This document shows, piece by piece, positions 12,961-24,700 of a stretch of 64,000 bases of DNA. Each line of letters begins with the position of its first letter. Within the stretch, counting starts at the first letter, position 1. The position numbers and the translations under genes were made by a program. Source of the DNA: Argentina anserina (lineage: Eukaryota > Streptophyta > Magnoliopsida > Rosales > Rosaceae); the NCBI RefSeq assembly GCF_933775445.1, contig NC_065873.1, positions 5,022,001-5,086,000 on the forward strand, written 5' to 3'. The notes under the pieces are model-generated. The model was not told the origin of the DNA. It ran no database searches and worked only from the letters and a program-made list of their open reading frames with translations.

Positions 12961-14988
12961 CTTGTTGGAGATGAATCACCAACTCGATCAGCATTCCTTT
13001 TTCTCTTCTTAGCAGACATGGAACACGTGATGTCTCTTTTCTCAAGCTCCTTCAATAAATGATGAGCTGCTTCTCCTTTGGCGGCTTTTTTAGTCCAATC
13101 TTTACCCTCCCAATCAACAGCTCATCTTTCAGCTGTAAACTCAGCTTAACATGAACTGTTTCACCCTTCGTTTCAGTTTCTCCTTTTAGAAACTAGCCAA
13201 GGGAGCCACATAGCACATTCAGTTCACGCAAGGGAGGCAGTTCTAGTGTATCAGGAGTCACAGTTGGAAATAATAATGGTTTATAGACTCCATACTTCCT
13301 TGAGATTAAGTCCCGTGTCGATTAGTATTGCCCCCGCAATACTTTCCACTATGTCTGCAAGAGCCTTGGGACCTTTTCTGCCATGTGGTTTGATATCATT
13401 GTCATGTCCAGATAGGGAGTTTGCATATTCTCTTATTTCACCTTGAAGTAAACCAGAACAATGTTGTAGATGCTGTTGAAGGTTGTGTATAACAGAAACT
13501 TCAGCCAACTTCGCATTGCTGACCGGAGCTCTACACAAGGGCCCCAGCTCGCCTGGATCAATATCCTTGTGGCTCTGATAGAAATACCATGTGATAAGTA
13601 TATCTAACACACAATCACCAAGAAATTCTAGTCACTCATAAGAGTTGCCTTGCTCAGATGCATGTGTTATTGCCTCGTCCAAGAGACTTTTTGCAGAAAA
13701 TACATAATTAAGCTTTGTCTCCAGGATTCCGATCTCATCATCCACTCTCGGGTGCAAAAAATGAAGTGATGCAGTCGTAATTGCTTCCGAAATCAAGGAT
13801 GGGTTTAGTTCTACATCAATGCCGAGCCACTTCATAAAACAAACTGCGCATCCAATCCACTGCTTACAAAATAAGCTCCTACAAGTGCTCCCACACAATC
13901 AAATATTCTTTTCGAACCCATCCATCCATGGCTGTTGTCACTGAACTTTCCAATTACAACTTTACGGCTGGTACGATAGTTGCTATATACCGGCACTTCT
14001 AAACTATCAACTCCGCACTCTGATTCTATGGAGAGTTGTCCCGGACCAATCCAACTGTGTGGATCAAAAGCATTATAGCGAATGTATCCCTCTACGCTAC
14101 GATCTATTCCTAGTCTGTGCAGGTTTGCATAAGTTGACATCCGCAGAGAAGTTAATTCTCCTTCACGTCTGTTGGGATATTTAAGGAAAAGGTGGCACCC
14201 TTTAGCATACTTTAGGACTGAATCACCAAGCAATTTCAAACGGTCCATGGAAAAATCTTCTTGGCATTGACTTCATGTAAGTGCTTCTAGGATTAATGAG
14301 CTTGATATCTGTAAGCTGCTAGGATGACCACTATTAATCTCTTCTCTGAGTTGGCTAGCTAACATCAAGGATTCTAAGCGATGAATAAATAATGGTAGTA
14401 AATAAAATGACTGTAAAACATCTCTTCGAAACCCGGTGCAGACTAGAAGCTCAGGAAGCACACGATCATACATACTATGTTCCTTTTCATTAACATGACC
14501 AACTTCGCCATTAAAGTTCACAAGAAGGTTATATGGATTATGGCTTGGCTTCAACCACAACAGAGGCTGACCTGGATACTTGAGCACCACCCCATGTCTT
14601 TTGTGAAGGTAATCAGCATAGGAGCTGTATCGTGAAGATTCCAAAGGACTCTCAGCAGAAGTGTCAGTTAAAACCTCCCAAACAGAATATAGAATTCCTG
14701 TGTGGATTGCCACTACCACCATATCTTTGAAATTTTCTTCATCATCTGAGCAATCAGCTAAGTGGTATTTACCGGTCCCAGATGAGCAGCTCATTCCCGG
14801 TGATCACTTCCTTGGGTCACCATTGCAAGGCTGAGCATAGGAGCTGTATCGTGAAGATTCCAAAGGACTCTCAGCAGAAGTGTCAGTTAAAACCTCCCAA
14901 ACAGAATATAGAATTCCTGTGTGGATTGCCACTACCACCATATCTTTGAGATTTTCTTCATCATCTGAGCAATCAGCTAAGTGGTATT
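12633..14988 (-). pseudogene. DCL2: Dicer-like 2 copy A, 3' part (RNase IIIa, IIIb, first dsRBD) with transposase-like tail
   Basis: On the minus strand the order is that of plant DCL2: a PAZ-region block (DMVVVAIHTGILYSVWEVL, near 14940-14650 in two copies), RNase IIIa (about 14250-13840), RNase IIIb (13660-13290) and a first dsRBD linker ending near 12960. Lesions include a stop near 14812, a 1-bp loss near 13851 and an in-frame TGA just before the LEFLGD motif near 13630. In RNase IIIa the signature reads LKLLGDS, with Lys where the catalytic Glu belongs (copy B keeps LELLGDS). After SAKKRKRNAD..DSSPT near 12960 the second dsRBD is gone. The frame runs on into a coiled coil with three VKxxAAQQxEEL-type repeats, ending LLAQLSSQK at 12633. 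No introns are apparent in about 2.3 kb. DCL2 makes 22-nt siRNAs in antiviral silencing. This copy cannot. Confidence 0.9.
14618..14988. repeat. 219-bp tandem duplication inside DCL2-A (second copy split by Copia)
   Basis: Unit 1 is 14618-14836. Unit 2 is 14837-14988 plus 20104-20170, interrupted by the Copia insertion, and adds to exactly 219 bp. Both units run from ATAGGAGCTGTATCG to AAGGCTGAGC, with an AGC shared at the join. I counted two differences (TTGAAATTT/TTGAGATTT and CCCAGATGAG/CCCAAATGAG). The duplication is in frame (73 codons) but carries the same GDPRK-stop lesion in both copies. Confidence 0.92.
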
Positions 14989-15171
14989 TGTTAGCGTGAG
15001 TCATGTATATAGTTTAGGAATGTAAATTAAATTGTTATTACTTTCCTAGTCTAGATGTGTAGTACATGTACGGTTAGGGTTTGTACGTATTGTATCTCTA
15101 TATATAGCCTCCACTGTGAGATGAATAAGATATCAGAAAATTCATTCTCTAAAACCTCGTTATATTTGACT
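14989..15171 (+). repeat. 5' LTR of Copia-1 (183 bp)
   Basis: Starts TGTTAGCGTGAGTCATG and ends TATATTTGACT. It is identical to the 3' LTR except for one base near 15070 and the absence of an 11-bp duplication. A TATA-like CTCTATATATAG near 15099-15110 would be the promoter. The 3' end is GACT rather than the usual CA, fixed by the flanking GTATT repeats and by the adjacent primer site. Confidence 0.94.
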
Positions 15172-15183
15172 TGGTATCAGAGC
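15172..15183 (+). promoter_or_regulatory. Primer-binding site of Copia-1
   Basis: TGGTATCAGAGC lies directly after the 5' LTR. This is the standard complement of the 3' end of plant initiator tRNA-Met, which primes minus-strand DNA synthesis. Confidence 0.92.
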
Positions 15184-15505
15184 AAAGATCCAAAAGGACT
15201 TTGTCTCTTTGTTTTTCCGCTGCACTTTTTCGTTGAAGTTTTCCCAACGATTCTATTCTATTCTCCGATCGAAGTTTTTCCGATCGTTGTTTCTCGCTCC
15301 CGGGTTACTGTTCACGGAGTTGGTTTGTTTCCAGCCGTGCCCAAACCGATATCCAGCCGTGCCCAGCCCAGAAATCACCGCCGTGCCCAGAAGACGCCGC
15401 CGTGCTCAAGACCGACGACTGCCGTGCTTGGTCCCGACACCTGACGCAGGTTTTGTGATTTTATTATATTGCTACATAACTACTGTTTTTGGTATTTGTG
15501 TTGCA

Positions 15506-18500
15506 ATGGGTTCTGGAACAGAGAGTTCTAAGGTGAATGATGTTCAGACATTTGAAGTATCTGTCAAGAATTCTGAAAGTGGTTCCTTTGGGGGGCCCAA
15601 ACTCAATGGAACCAATTTTCGGAAATGGAAGAAAATCATGACGGCTCATCTCCGAGGGATGCACAAGATGGGGCATGTAACTGGGGTTATTACGGCTCCT
15701 AGTGAAAGTGATGTTGTTGCCTACACTAAGTGGGAAGATGATGATGGTCTTGTGATGTCAGTTTTATACAAGGCCATGAATGAAGACATAAGTGATCTGG
15801 TGGAACAATGTGACACAGCTCAGGCAATCTGGAACACATTGGAAGACTTGTATAACAATGAGTCTGATTTCATACAGGTTCATGAGTTGATGTGCACTGC
15901 TTCAGCAATGCAGCAGGATGGGCAGCCAGTGGCGCAATATTTCACTAAGCTGAAGAATATTTGGGCTGAAATTGATGCGAAACGTCCCTGCAAGATCAAG
16001 AACCAGGAGGATCTTGTTTGGTACTTGAAGGAAAAGGAGCTTGAGCGAGTTCATCATTTTTTGAGGGGTCTTGATGCAAAACATAACAGTGCCAAAGGAG
16101 AGCTAATCAGGATGACGGAGCCTCTTAGCTTGACTAAAGCTTTTACATATGTTCGTAAGGATGAGTCTCAGCAGGAAAGCCTTACTCAAGCACAACTTGA
16201 AGTCTCTAGTCTCACTGTTCAGGCAAAAGCACCAGCTCCACTCCTTCAGCAATCCAGTTCAGTTCCACTCCACAAGCAAGGCCCACCACCAGGCTTTGGA
16301 GACCAGTCTCGTATTTGCTCTTATTGCAAGGGTGACCATGCTCGTGACTCTTGTTGGAAGTTGTACCCGCATCTTAGGCCTAAGAGGCCAACCTTTCGTC
16401 CCAAGGCAAAGGCAGCTGTCCAGTTGATCCAGGAACCAGATGTCTACGGTGTGGTCGGACACGATCATGACACAGCAGAAGGTGCCACACCCACAACATC
16501 AGTAGCTGGTCGTGGTAAGATAGGTATGGCCTTAAATATTTCTAACTTTGTTGGTGGTGATACATGGATTATTGATTCAGGTGCTTCAGATCATATGACT
16601 TATGACAAATCTTATTTTGCTGAGTTATCATCTCCACCAGTACCATATGTTACTAATGCTAATGGTGAGGCCTTCCCTGTGTTAGGAAAGGGGTCAGTTC
16701 GTGTCACTTCCACTATTGTCCTACAAAATGTGCTATATATACCTGCTTTATCCCATCATTTGATATCTATCCCACAGTTGAATGTTGAATCCAAATGTTC
16801 TGTGACCTTTTTTCCCATGTATGTGATTTTTCAGGATCTTCTCACTGGGGAGTTACTAGGTCGAGGGTACTTGAGGGGCAGGATGTTTCGTCTGGACCAG
16901 ACATACGCAGGGGAGAAACCAGGAGCACAGCCACGAACCGCTTTAATGTCAACTTCTGACAGGCTAAGTGAAGTTTGGTTATGGCACCGACGCTTAGGGC
17001 ATCCATCTTTTAGTGTTATGAAAAAATCCATGCCTTCTTTGTTTATTGGTGTGGATGAGTCAGTCTTACATTGTGAAACATGTGTTTTTGGCAAGAGTCA
17101 TCGCTCAACCTATCTGCCTAGTATTTCAAATAAAAGTGTCGTTCCTTTTGAATTAATTCATTCTGATGTTTTGGGACCTTCAAAAGAACCCACAGTGTCT
17201 GGTATGCGATATTATGTGTCCTTTATTGATGATTGTACACGTCTTACTTGGGTTGTTCTTCTTAAAACTAAGGATGAGGTTTTTCCGGCTTTTGAAGCCT
17301 TCCTTTCCGAAGTTCAAACACAGTACAATGCCAAAATTAAAGTTCTTCGCTCTGATAATGGGGGGGAGTATGTCAACCGTGTCTTTCAGTCTTTCTTCAA
17401 AACACATGGGATTATCCACCAGAAAACGTGTCCTTATACACCTGAACAGAATGGGATATCCGAAAGGAAAAATCGACATTTACTTGATATGGCTCGTTGT
17501 ATTCTCTTTAGTGCCCATTGTCCTAAGGATCTATGGGGTGATGCTATCATCGCATCTACCCATCTCATTAATCGTCTTCCCTCTAGTGTCCTCCAAGGAA
17601 AAGTACCATTTGAGGTCTTAGCTTCTTATGTCTCTTTGTCTTCCTTTTATAATATCCCTGCTCGTGTATTTGGTTGTGTTGCATTTGTCCATATCCCAAA
17701 GAGTCAAAGGTCAAGTAAGTTGGATGCCCGAGCGCTGAAATGTGTGTTTGTTGGCTATGGGGGACATCAGAAAGGATACAAGTGCTATCACCCCCTTACT
17801 GGGAAGTATTATGTCACTATGGATGTTACTTTCTTTGAGGACATGAGCTATTATACCTCTTCTGATACTGCTCTTCAGGGGGAGCATTCATATTTTGAAG
17901 AGCTGTATCATGGAGAGGGGGAGACAGGTCATTCAGTTGAGGTTACTGATGCACCAGTTTCACATGCACCAGCCACTCCAGAGGTTCAGGGACCGGAAGA
18001 TGACAGACAGGCACCACCAGATGATCCTGGTGTGATTGCTTCAGAGATTCAGGTACCAGAAGCTGAAAGTGTTCCCGCCCCTCCTGCTTCACCTGCTGTT
18101 ACTAATACCCCTGACTCATGTCTCCCTGGTATAGAAGATCTTCCATCTGAGGTTAGTAATTCCATTGGGGGTAATACTAGTGATGTTAATAGTAGGCAAT
18201 ATGTGTTACCAAACAGGTCTACTAGGGGTAAACCAGCAAAAAAGTATGAACCTACCCTCCAAGCCAAAGCTAAGTATCATGTGGCAAATTTTGTGTCTAC
18301 CCAAAGGTTGTCTAAGTCATATGAATCATTTGTGAATCAAATATCTGCTGTGTCAGTACCTAACAAAGTGCAGGATGCGTTGGGAGATCCTAAGTGGATG
18401 AAAGCAATGGATGAGGAGATGGAAGCATTACAGAAGAACAATACTTGGGAGCTTGTATCCCCACCACATGGAAAGAAGGCAGTAGGATGTCGTTGGGTGT

Positions 18501-19897
18501 TTACAGTGAAGCATAACCCAGATGGGTCAGTGAGTCGGTATAAAGCACGCTTGGTGGCTAAGGGATTCACTCAGACATATGGCATTGATTATGATGAGAC
18601 ATTTGCACCAGTTGCAAAGATGAATACTATCCGGGTATTGCTCTCTCTTGCTGCTAACTTAAACTGGCCTCTTAAACAGTTTGATGTCAAGAATGCTTTT
18701 CTTCATGGAGAACTTATGGAGGAAGTGTATATGGATCTTCCCCCTGGATATAAAACTACTCCTTCAGGTACCTTTGTGTGCAGATTGAGAAAATCTTTGT
18801 ATGGTCTCAAACAATCACCTCGTGCTTGGTTTGGAAGATTTTCTCAGTTCATGAGAAAGATTGGTTATAAGCAGAGTAACTCAGACCACACGTTATTTCT
18901 CCGACACCAACAAGGGAAGGTAACAGCTCTGATCATATATGTTGATGATATGGTTGTTACTGGTAATGATACTGTTGAGATGGATAGCTTGCAAAACCAG
19001 TTAGCCACAGAGTTTGAGATGAAGGACCTAGGTGCACTCAAGTACTTCTTGGGCATTGAGGTAGCCAGGGGGAGTGAAGGCATCTATCTGTGTTAGAGGA
19101 AGTATATACTTGACCTATTAGCAGAGACATGTATGTTGGATTGTACTCCAATTGACACTCCTATTGAGCAAAATCACCGATTAGCAGAGTATCCTGACCA
19201 GGTACCTACCGACAAGCCTCGTTATCAGAGGTTAGTTGGACGTCTGATTTATTTGACACACACCAGACCTGATGTTGCATATGCAGTAAGTGTGGTGAGC
19301 CAGTTCATGCATAATCCCAGTGTGGATCACATGGATGCTGTTGTGAGGATTCTGAGATACTTGAAGTCCGCTCCTAGGAGAGGAGTAATGTTTTCTAAAC
19401 ACAACAATGTCCTTGACGTTTGTGGTTTTACAGATGCAGACTGGGCTGGAAATATTACAGATAGAAGGTCTACATTAGGATATTTTACCTTTGTGGGAGG
19501 TAATCTTGTTACTTGGAAGAGTAAGAAGCAAAAGGTGGTGGCTCGGTCTAGTGCTGAAGCAGAATATAGATGTATGGCTCATGGAGTGTGCGAGTTGTTA
19601 TGGCTGAAGAATGTATTACGAGATTTGAGGGTTAAACCCAAGTGCGCCATGCAGTTATACTGTGACAACAAGGCAGCCATTGATATCTCACAGAATCCTG
19701 TGCAACATGATCGTACTAAGCATGTGGAGGTTGATCGTCACTTTATAAAGGAGAAACTAGATGCTAAAATTATTAGCTTTCCTTTTGTCCCTACAGAAGA
19801 GCAACTTGCAGATATACTCACAAAAGGAGTTTGTAAGAAGGCCTTCTATGACTCACTTGGCAAATTGGGCATGGTGGATGTGTATGCGCCAACTTGA
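15506..19897 (+). pseudogene. Copia-1 gag-pol polyprotein with one internal stop
   Basis: The frame is open from 15209, but MGSGTESSK at 15506 is the likely start: it follows the leader and begins the capsid-like region. In order: a gag helical region; a zinc knuckle CX2CX3HX4C at 16316-16354; the protease DSGAS motif at 16574-16588; the GAG-pre-integrase HRRLGHPS block; the integrase core with Asp near 17165, Asp in SDNGGEY near 17355 and Glu in ISERKNR near 17460; reverse transcriptase with YVDDM at 18938-18952; and RNase H with DADWAG near 19435 and SSAEAEYR near 19550. A TAG at 19094-19096 interrupts the frame between reverse transcriptase and RNase H. The same frame then continues to TGA at 19897. 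It is annotated as broken for that reason only. Confidence 0.93.
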
Positions 19898-19904
19898 GAG
19901 GGAG

Positions 19905-20098
19905 TGTTAGCGTGAGTCATGTATATAGTTTAGGAATGTAAATTAAATTGTTATTACTTTCCTAGTCTAGATGTGTAGTACATGTGTAGTACATGTAGGG
20001 TTAGGGTTTGTACGTATTGTATCTCTATATATAGCCTCCACTGTGAGATGAATAAGATATCAGAAAATTCATTCTCTAAAACCTCGTTATATTTGACT
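19905..20098 (+). repeat. 3' LTR of Copia-1 (194 bp)
   Basis: Same as the 5' LTR but with TGTAGTACATG-type sequence present twice near 19973-19995, adding 11 bp, and one base change beside it. It follows the purine tract at 19896-19904. Confidence 0.94.
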
Positions 20099-20103
20099 GT
20101 ATT

Positions 20104-20720
20104 TACCGGTCCCAAATGAGCAGCTCATTCCCGGTGATCACTTCCTTGGGTCACCATTGCAAGGCTGAGCACCTAGCAACGCATTTTTCTTCAGGAATTC
20201 TATGGCGGATACACAAGAATTGATTCCACTCCAATTTATTGCCCAACATTGATTCAATATTTCAAGTGGAAGAACCAAATACATGCATGTTTGGCTCCAC
20301 AATTTTTCTGTTTCTTTCATAAATAAAAACTCTCTTTCTTTTGCAGCTGGATGGAACAATTTCCCAAATAATCCATTGAAGAAAAATTCCTGAAAGAGCT
20401 TTGCTTTTGCCATCTGTTCTCCATCCAAACAAACTTTTCCACATGAAGATATAGAAGCCTTAACTGTATTCAATTTTCGAGTAAAGCTCCATCTCAGTGT
20501 TCCCCACATCATCAGCAAGCTCTGATTCGATCAGAAAAATAAGTCCGGAATATAGCTCAGTAGCAATGTCACATGAGAAGTCAAATTTATAGCCATAAAA
20601 AACGGCACCATCAAGTTTTTTGCCCCAAGTTCCTGACAGACCATGAATGCTAACTGTACCAGGTAGTTGCCTCGGTTTAGCCTGGTACGCTCTCTTTTTT
20701 GCCCGTTTTGTTCTTGTCAT
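20104..20720 (-). pseudogene. DCL2: Dicer-like 2 copy A, 5' part (post-helicase to PAZ region)
   Basis: On the minus strand 20720-20480 reads GLSGTWGKKLDGAVFYGYKFDF and ELYSGLIFLIESELADDVGN. After a 1-base insertion near 20475 it continues TVKASISSCGKVCLDGEQ and AKLFQEFFFNGLFGKLF, to INSCVSAIEFLKKNALLGAQ near 20180. This is the segment between the helicase half and the PAZ domain of plant DCL2. A stop after GDPRK near 20140 ends the frame. Upstream of 20720 nothing helicase-like is seen, so the N-terminal half is missing. It was contiguous with 12633-14988 before Copia-1 inserted. Confidence 0.88.
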
Positions 20721-21239
20721 TTTAAAGAAACAACCTATTGATGGACCTCCTGATAAATACAGGCAAGCAATTAGAAGTTATGGAAACAAGACACCGGATG
20801 ATGTTCCTTAACATTCAACTATACAGAATGGATAGTTACTGACTTTCATCTCAGTGAAGTTATATAAAAACTTAGCAAACAAATCGTATATGAAAATGCA
20901 GTTAGCTTGTCCTGTAATGCCTATGAATCATGACATCGTTTTCAAAATCATTATACTGATTATCATCACCTGAGACGAAAGTGAAAGAACATAACCAGAA
21001 ACATAGTACCTTTGTACCTAACTAACCCAATCAACATAACATTTAATAAAACCAGAACCAGAGTGACGAACATAACACGAGTCAGACAAAGATACGAAAA
21101 GACATCCTCAAACCTCTTTTGCATGCAATCAGACGCCAAAAAGACGAAGCTACAGTATTCGTTCTTCAAAGGAAATATAAACCTTGTAACCGATATGACC
21201 ACCGGTTACAAGGAAAATACACTATCCACATTATCAATA
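20721..21239. other. Spacer upstream of DCL2-A
   Basis: No coding sequence recognised. The frames at 20966-21202 (-) and 21012-21320 (+) overlap each other and have no family features. The missing DCL2 helicase half is not here. Confidence 0.5.
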
Positions 21240-21345
21240 CTAGAAACTGTCCGGGTGTCGAAAAATATGGACAGTTATTATTTTAAAGATATGATTTTTT
21301 TGAAAATATTTATGTTTTGATTATAAAACTCATGTTTGTTTGTAT

Positions 21346-21530
21346 TGTTTGAGGATGAAATACTTGTATCTTATTGAATGATATGGGGGCCTATATATAG
21401 GCATTTACAACACCACAATCCCGTAGGATTCGGAGTCCTAATCTACTACGGAGATGCTAATCTATCTCCTAACAGGAAACCTATTAGGCTAAGACACACA
21501 CAAGGGTAGAATAGTAATTCTCCCGGAACA
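21346..21530 (-). repeat. 3' LTR of Copia-2 (185 bp)
   Basis: Runs from TGTTTGAGGATG to TCTCCCGGAACA on the plus strand. It differs from 28495-28679 at one base (GATGCTAAT versus GATGATAAT). Contains the palindrome-like CCTATATATAGG. Confidence 0.95.
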
Positions 21531-21717
21531 CTCCCCCTTGTGTCGCATGCCTAGGTTGCATGGTGCACACATCGTTGCCTCGGTAAAAACCTTGTCAAGC
21601 AAAACAAAAACCTCTTGGGTAAAACAAAAGCTTGATCGAAGGGAAAAAGAGCACAACGCACCAACTACTTAAGGATCTTAACATGTGATGTAGACTCCCC
21701 CTGAAGTCTACCAAACT

Positions 21718-24700
21718 CTAGTGTTCCGATAAACGACGCATGCCAATGCTCTTCACATGTTTCACAAAAGTAGATTTAGGCAAAGACTTGGTGAACAAAT
21801 CCGCAACATTGGATTCTGAACTCACTTGATTGATCTGAACATTCAAGAACTTCTGTTGTTGAACGTTGTAGAAGAACTTAGGCGAAATATGCTTGGTGTT
21901 GTCTCCCTTGATGAAACCTAACTTCGTCTGCTCTATGCAAGCAGCATTATCTTCATAAATGCACGTAGGTTGATCAGTTGTAGAGACTAATCCACAAGAA
22001 TCACGAATATGGCGAACAAGTGATCGTAGCCAAACACATTCTTTCACTGCTTCATGGAGAGCGATGATCTCCGCGTGATTCGAAGAAGTAGCAACAAGAG
22101 ATTGCTTTGTGGATCTCCAAGATATCGCCGTATTCCCAATGGTAAACACATAACCGGTTTGAGAACTAGCCTTGTGAGGGTCAGAGAGGTACCCTGCGTC
22201 GGCATAACCAACTAACAAGTTGTTTGGAGTCTTTGCATCGGGGGAAAGAGCTGCACGGGACCGGTGGCTGCTCTCGGCACCGCGCACGGTCTCCACGCCA
22301 TGGCGGCCGGCGGCGTCGCTGCGGCGTACGGCGGCAAGGCCGGGGTCGGTGACGGCGGTGGTGTGGGGAGATACCGTGGCGGTGTTCTCTCTGCAATAGG
22401 GGTAGAACAATCCCATGTCAAGGGAACCTTTCAAGTATCGAAACAAATGCTTGATTCCATTCCAATGACGTAGCGTAGGTGCGGAGCTAAATCTAGCCAA
22501 TAAGTTCACTGCGAAAGATATGTCTGGTCTAGTGCATTGAGCAAGATACAATAGTGCCCCAATCGCACTAAGGTATGGAACTTCAAGACCAAGAACGTCT
22601 TCATCATCCTCTTTAGGACGGAAGGGATCCTTCTTGATATCTAGACTTCGGACGACCATGGGAGTAGACAATGGACTGCATAGATCCATATTGAAACGTC
22701 GAAGCATCTTCTGCGTGTAATTTGACTGATGCACTAAGATGCCGTCGGCCCTATGCACAAGCTCAAGGCCGAGACAGAATTTCGTCCTCCCTAGGTCTTT
22801 CATCTCAAATTCCGACTTCAGATAAGACACGGTCTCTTCAATCTCATTAAGAGTGCCGATTATGTTCATGTCATCAACGTAGACCGCAACGATGACGAAT
22901 CCGGAATTTGTCTTTCGTATGAACACGCATGGGCATAGTTCATCATTCTTGTAACCCCTTCTCACCAAGTATTGATGCAACCGATTGTACCACATTCTTC
23001 CGGATTGCTTTAACCCGTACAACGAACGACGTAATCTGACTGCATGAGCACTCCGTGGTCTGGAGGCACTTGATGGAGGTAAAGGTAGTCCCTCAGGAGC
23101 TTTCATGTATATCTCTGCGTCAAGATCCCCATAGAGATAAGCTGTGACCACATCCATAAGCTGCATGTTTAGTCTTTCGGACACTACCAGACTAATAAGG
23201 TAGCGGAAGGTAATGATGTCCATAACAGGAGAATAAGTCTCTTCATAGTCAATACCAGGTCGTTGTGAGAATCCTTGCGCCACGAGTCTTGCCTTATGAC
23301 GCACGATCTCGTTCATCTCATTTCGCTTACGAACGAAGACCCATTTATGTCCAACAGGTTTGACATCTCTTGGAGTCAATTCAACCTTTCCGAAGACTTC
23401 TCGCTTCGCTAATGAGTCAAGTTCTGCCTGGATTACTTCCTTCCACTTCGGCCAATCTACTATGCGTTCGCATTCAGCTACAGAGCGAGGTTCAACGTCG
23501 TCTTCAGACATGATCTCATGTGCGACGGAATAAGCGAAAACGTCATCAATGCATGTAGTGGCTCGGTTTCGGACCGACTGCTCACTTGTGTAGTTCACTG
23601 ATATTTCGTTGTTCTCTGGCATCAAACAAGGTTCCATAGCGTCCCACGGAAACACTTGAGTTGATTCATGGACATAGCTGTAATCAGAGACAACTTCATA
23701 CGATGGTGATTCATCGTTGATGACGCGCTGTGCCTTAGTCATTCGCTTCTTTCTAGGTTTTGAATCCCTAGAGTTTATCGGTCTTCCCCTTTTTCTTTGA
23801 GGAGCCGAGGCCGAAGCTGCTCCATGCTGGGCCATCTCAGCATCGTCGCCACAAGGGGCGCCGGCAACACCACGGCGTACGGTGGTGCCGCCGTCGGCCT
23901 CCGTCCCACTGTCAGGGGCGGTGCCAACGTTGCTAGGTCCAGGAGCTTGTCTTCCACGCCCGTATTTCGGGACATCCAACCGTGCCGGTACGTTCGCAGC
24001 GGGTATGTTTGATCTCGTCACTTTAGCAATATCTACAAAGCCGTCGGGCATCGAATCCGCGACTTTCTGGAGGTCGATAATGCGTTGCACTCCTAACTCA
24101 CTTTGAGCAGTGCGGGGATCATAATGAGACATAGTGGGGACACACCACGTCAATTCCTGACGTTCATTTGGAATGATAACATTCCCATCTCCCCCTAACG
24201 ACGGGAAGCATGTCTCATCAAAGTGACAATCTGCAAATCTTGCAGTAAAGAGATCTCCGGTGGTTGGTTCTAAGTAGCGGACAATCGTTGGGGAATTATA
24301 GCCAACATAGATACCTAATCGTCTCTGAGGACCCATCTTAGTACGCAGCGGAGGCGTAATAGGCACATAAATGGCGTAACCAAAGATGCGTAAGTGTGAA
24401 ATATTGGGTTCGTAACTAGTTACCATCTGGTACGCACTAAACGCTTGGTTAGCCGCGGGTCGGAAACGAATAAGTGTCGCTGCATGCAACACTGCATATC
24501 CCCACGCAGAGACCGGCAGGTTAGTACCCATAACCATTGCCCGAGCAACAAGCTGAATACGCTTGATGGTAGCCTCTGCTAGACCGTTCTGTGAATGAAC
24601 ATGAGGAACGGGATGTTCAACTTCGATCCCAATAGACATGCAGTAATCATTAAAAGTTTTGGAGGTGAATTCTCCAGCATTATCCAAACGAATGGATTTG

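Larger units (their letters stand above)
14984..20103 (+). mobile_element. Young near-complete Ty1/Copia retrotransposon (Copia-1)
   Basis: The element is 14989-20098, flanked by a perfect 5-bp target duplication GTATT (14984-14988 and 20099-20103). It has LTRs at both ends, a primer-binding site directly after the 5' LTR, one gag-pol frame in the order protease, integrase, reverse transcriptase, RNase H (Copia order), and a purine tract GAGAGGGAG at 19896-19904 before the 3' LTR. The LTRs differ by one substitution and one 11-bp indel, so the insertion is recent. It sits in the second copy of the 219-bp duplication of DCL2-A, so it came after that duplication. One in-frame stop in pol is the only break I see. 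Confidence 0.96.

Noticed and set aside
22181..22473. Several GC-rich frames overlapping pol near 22.2-22.5 kb
   Set aside because: Shadow frames of the GC-rich block within the Pol frame.
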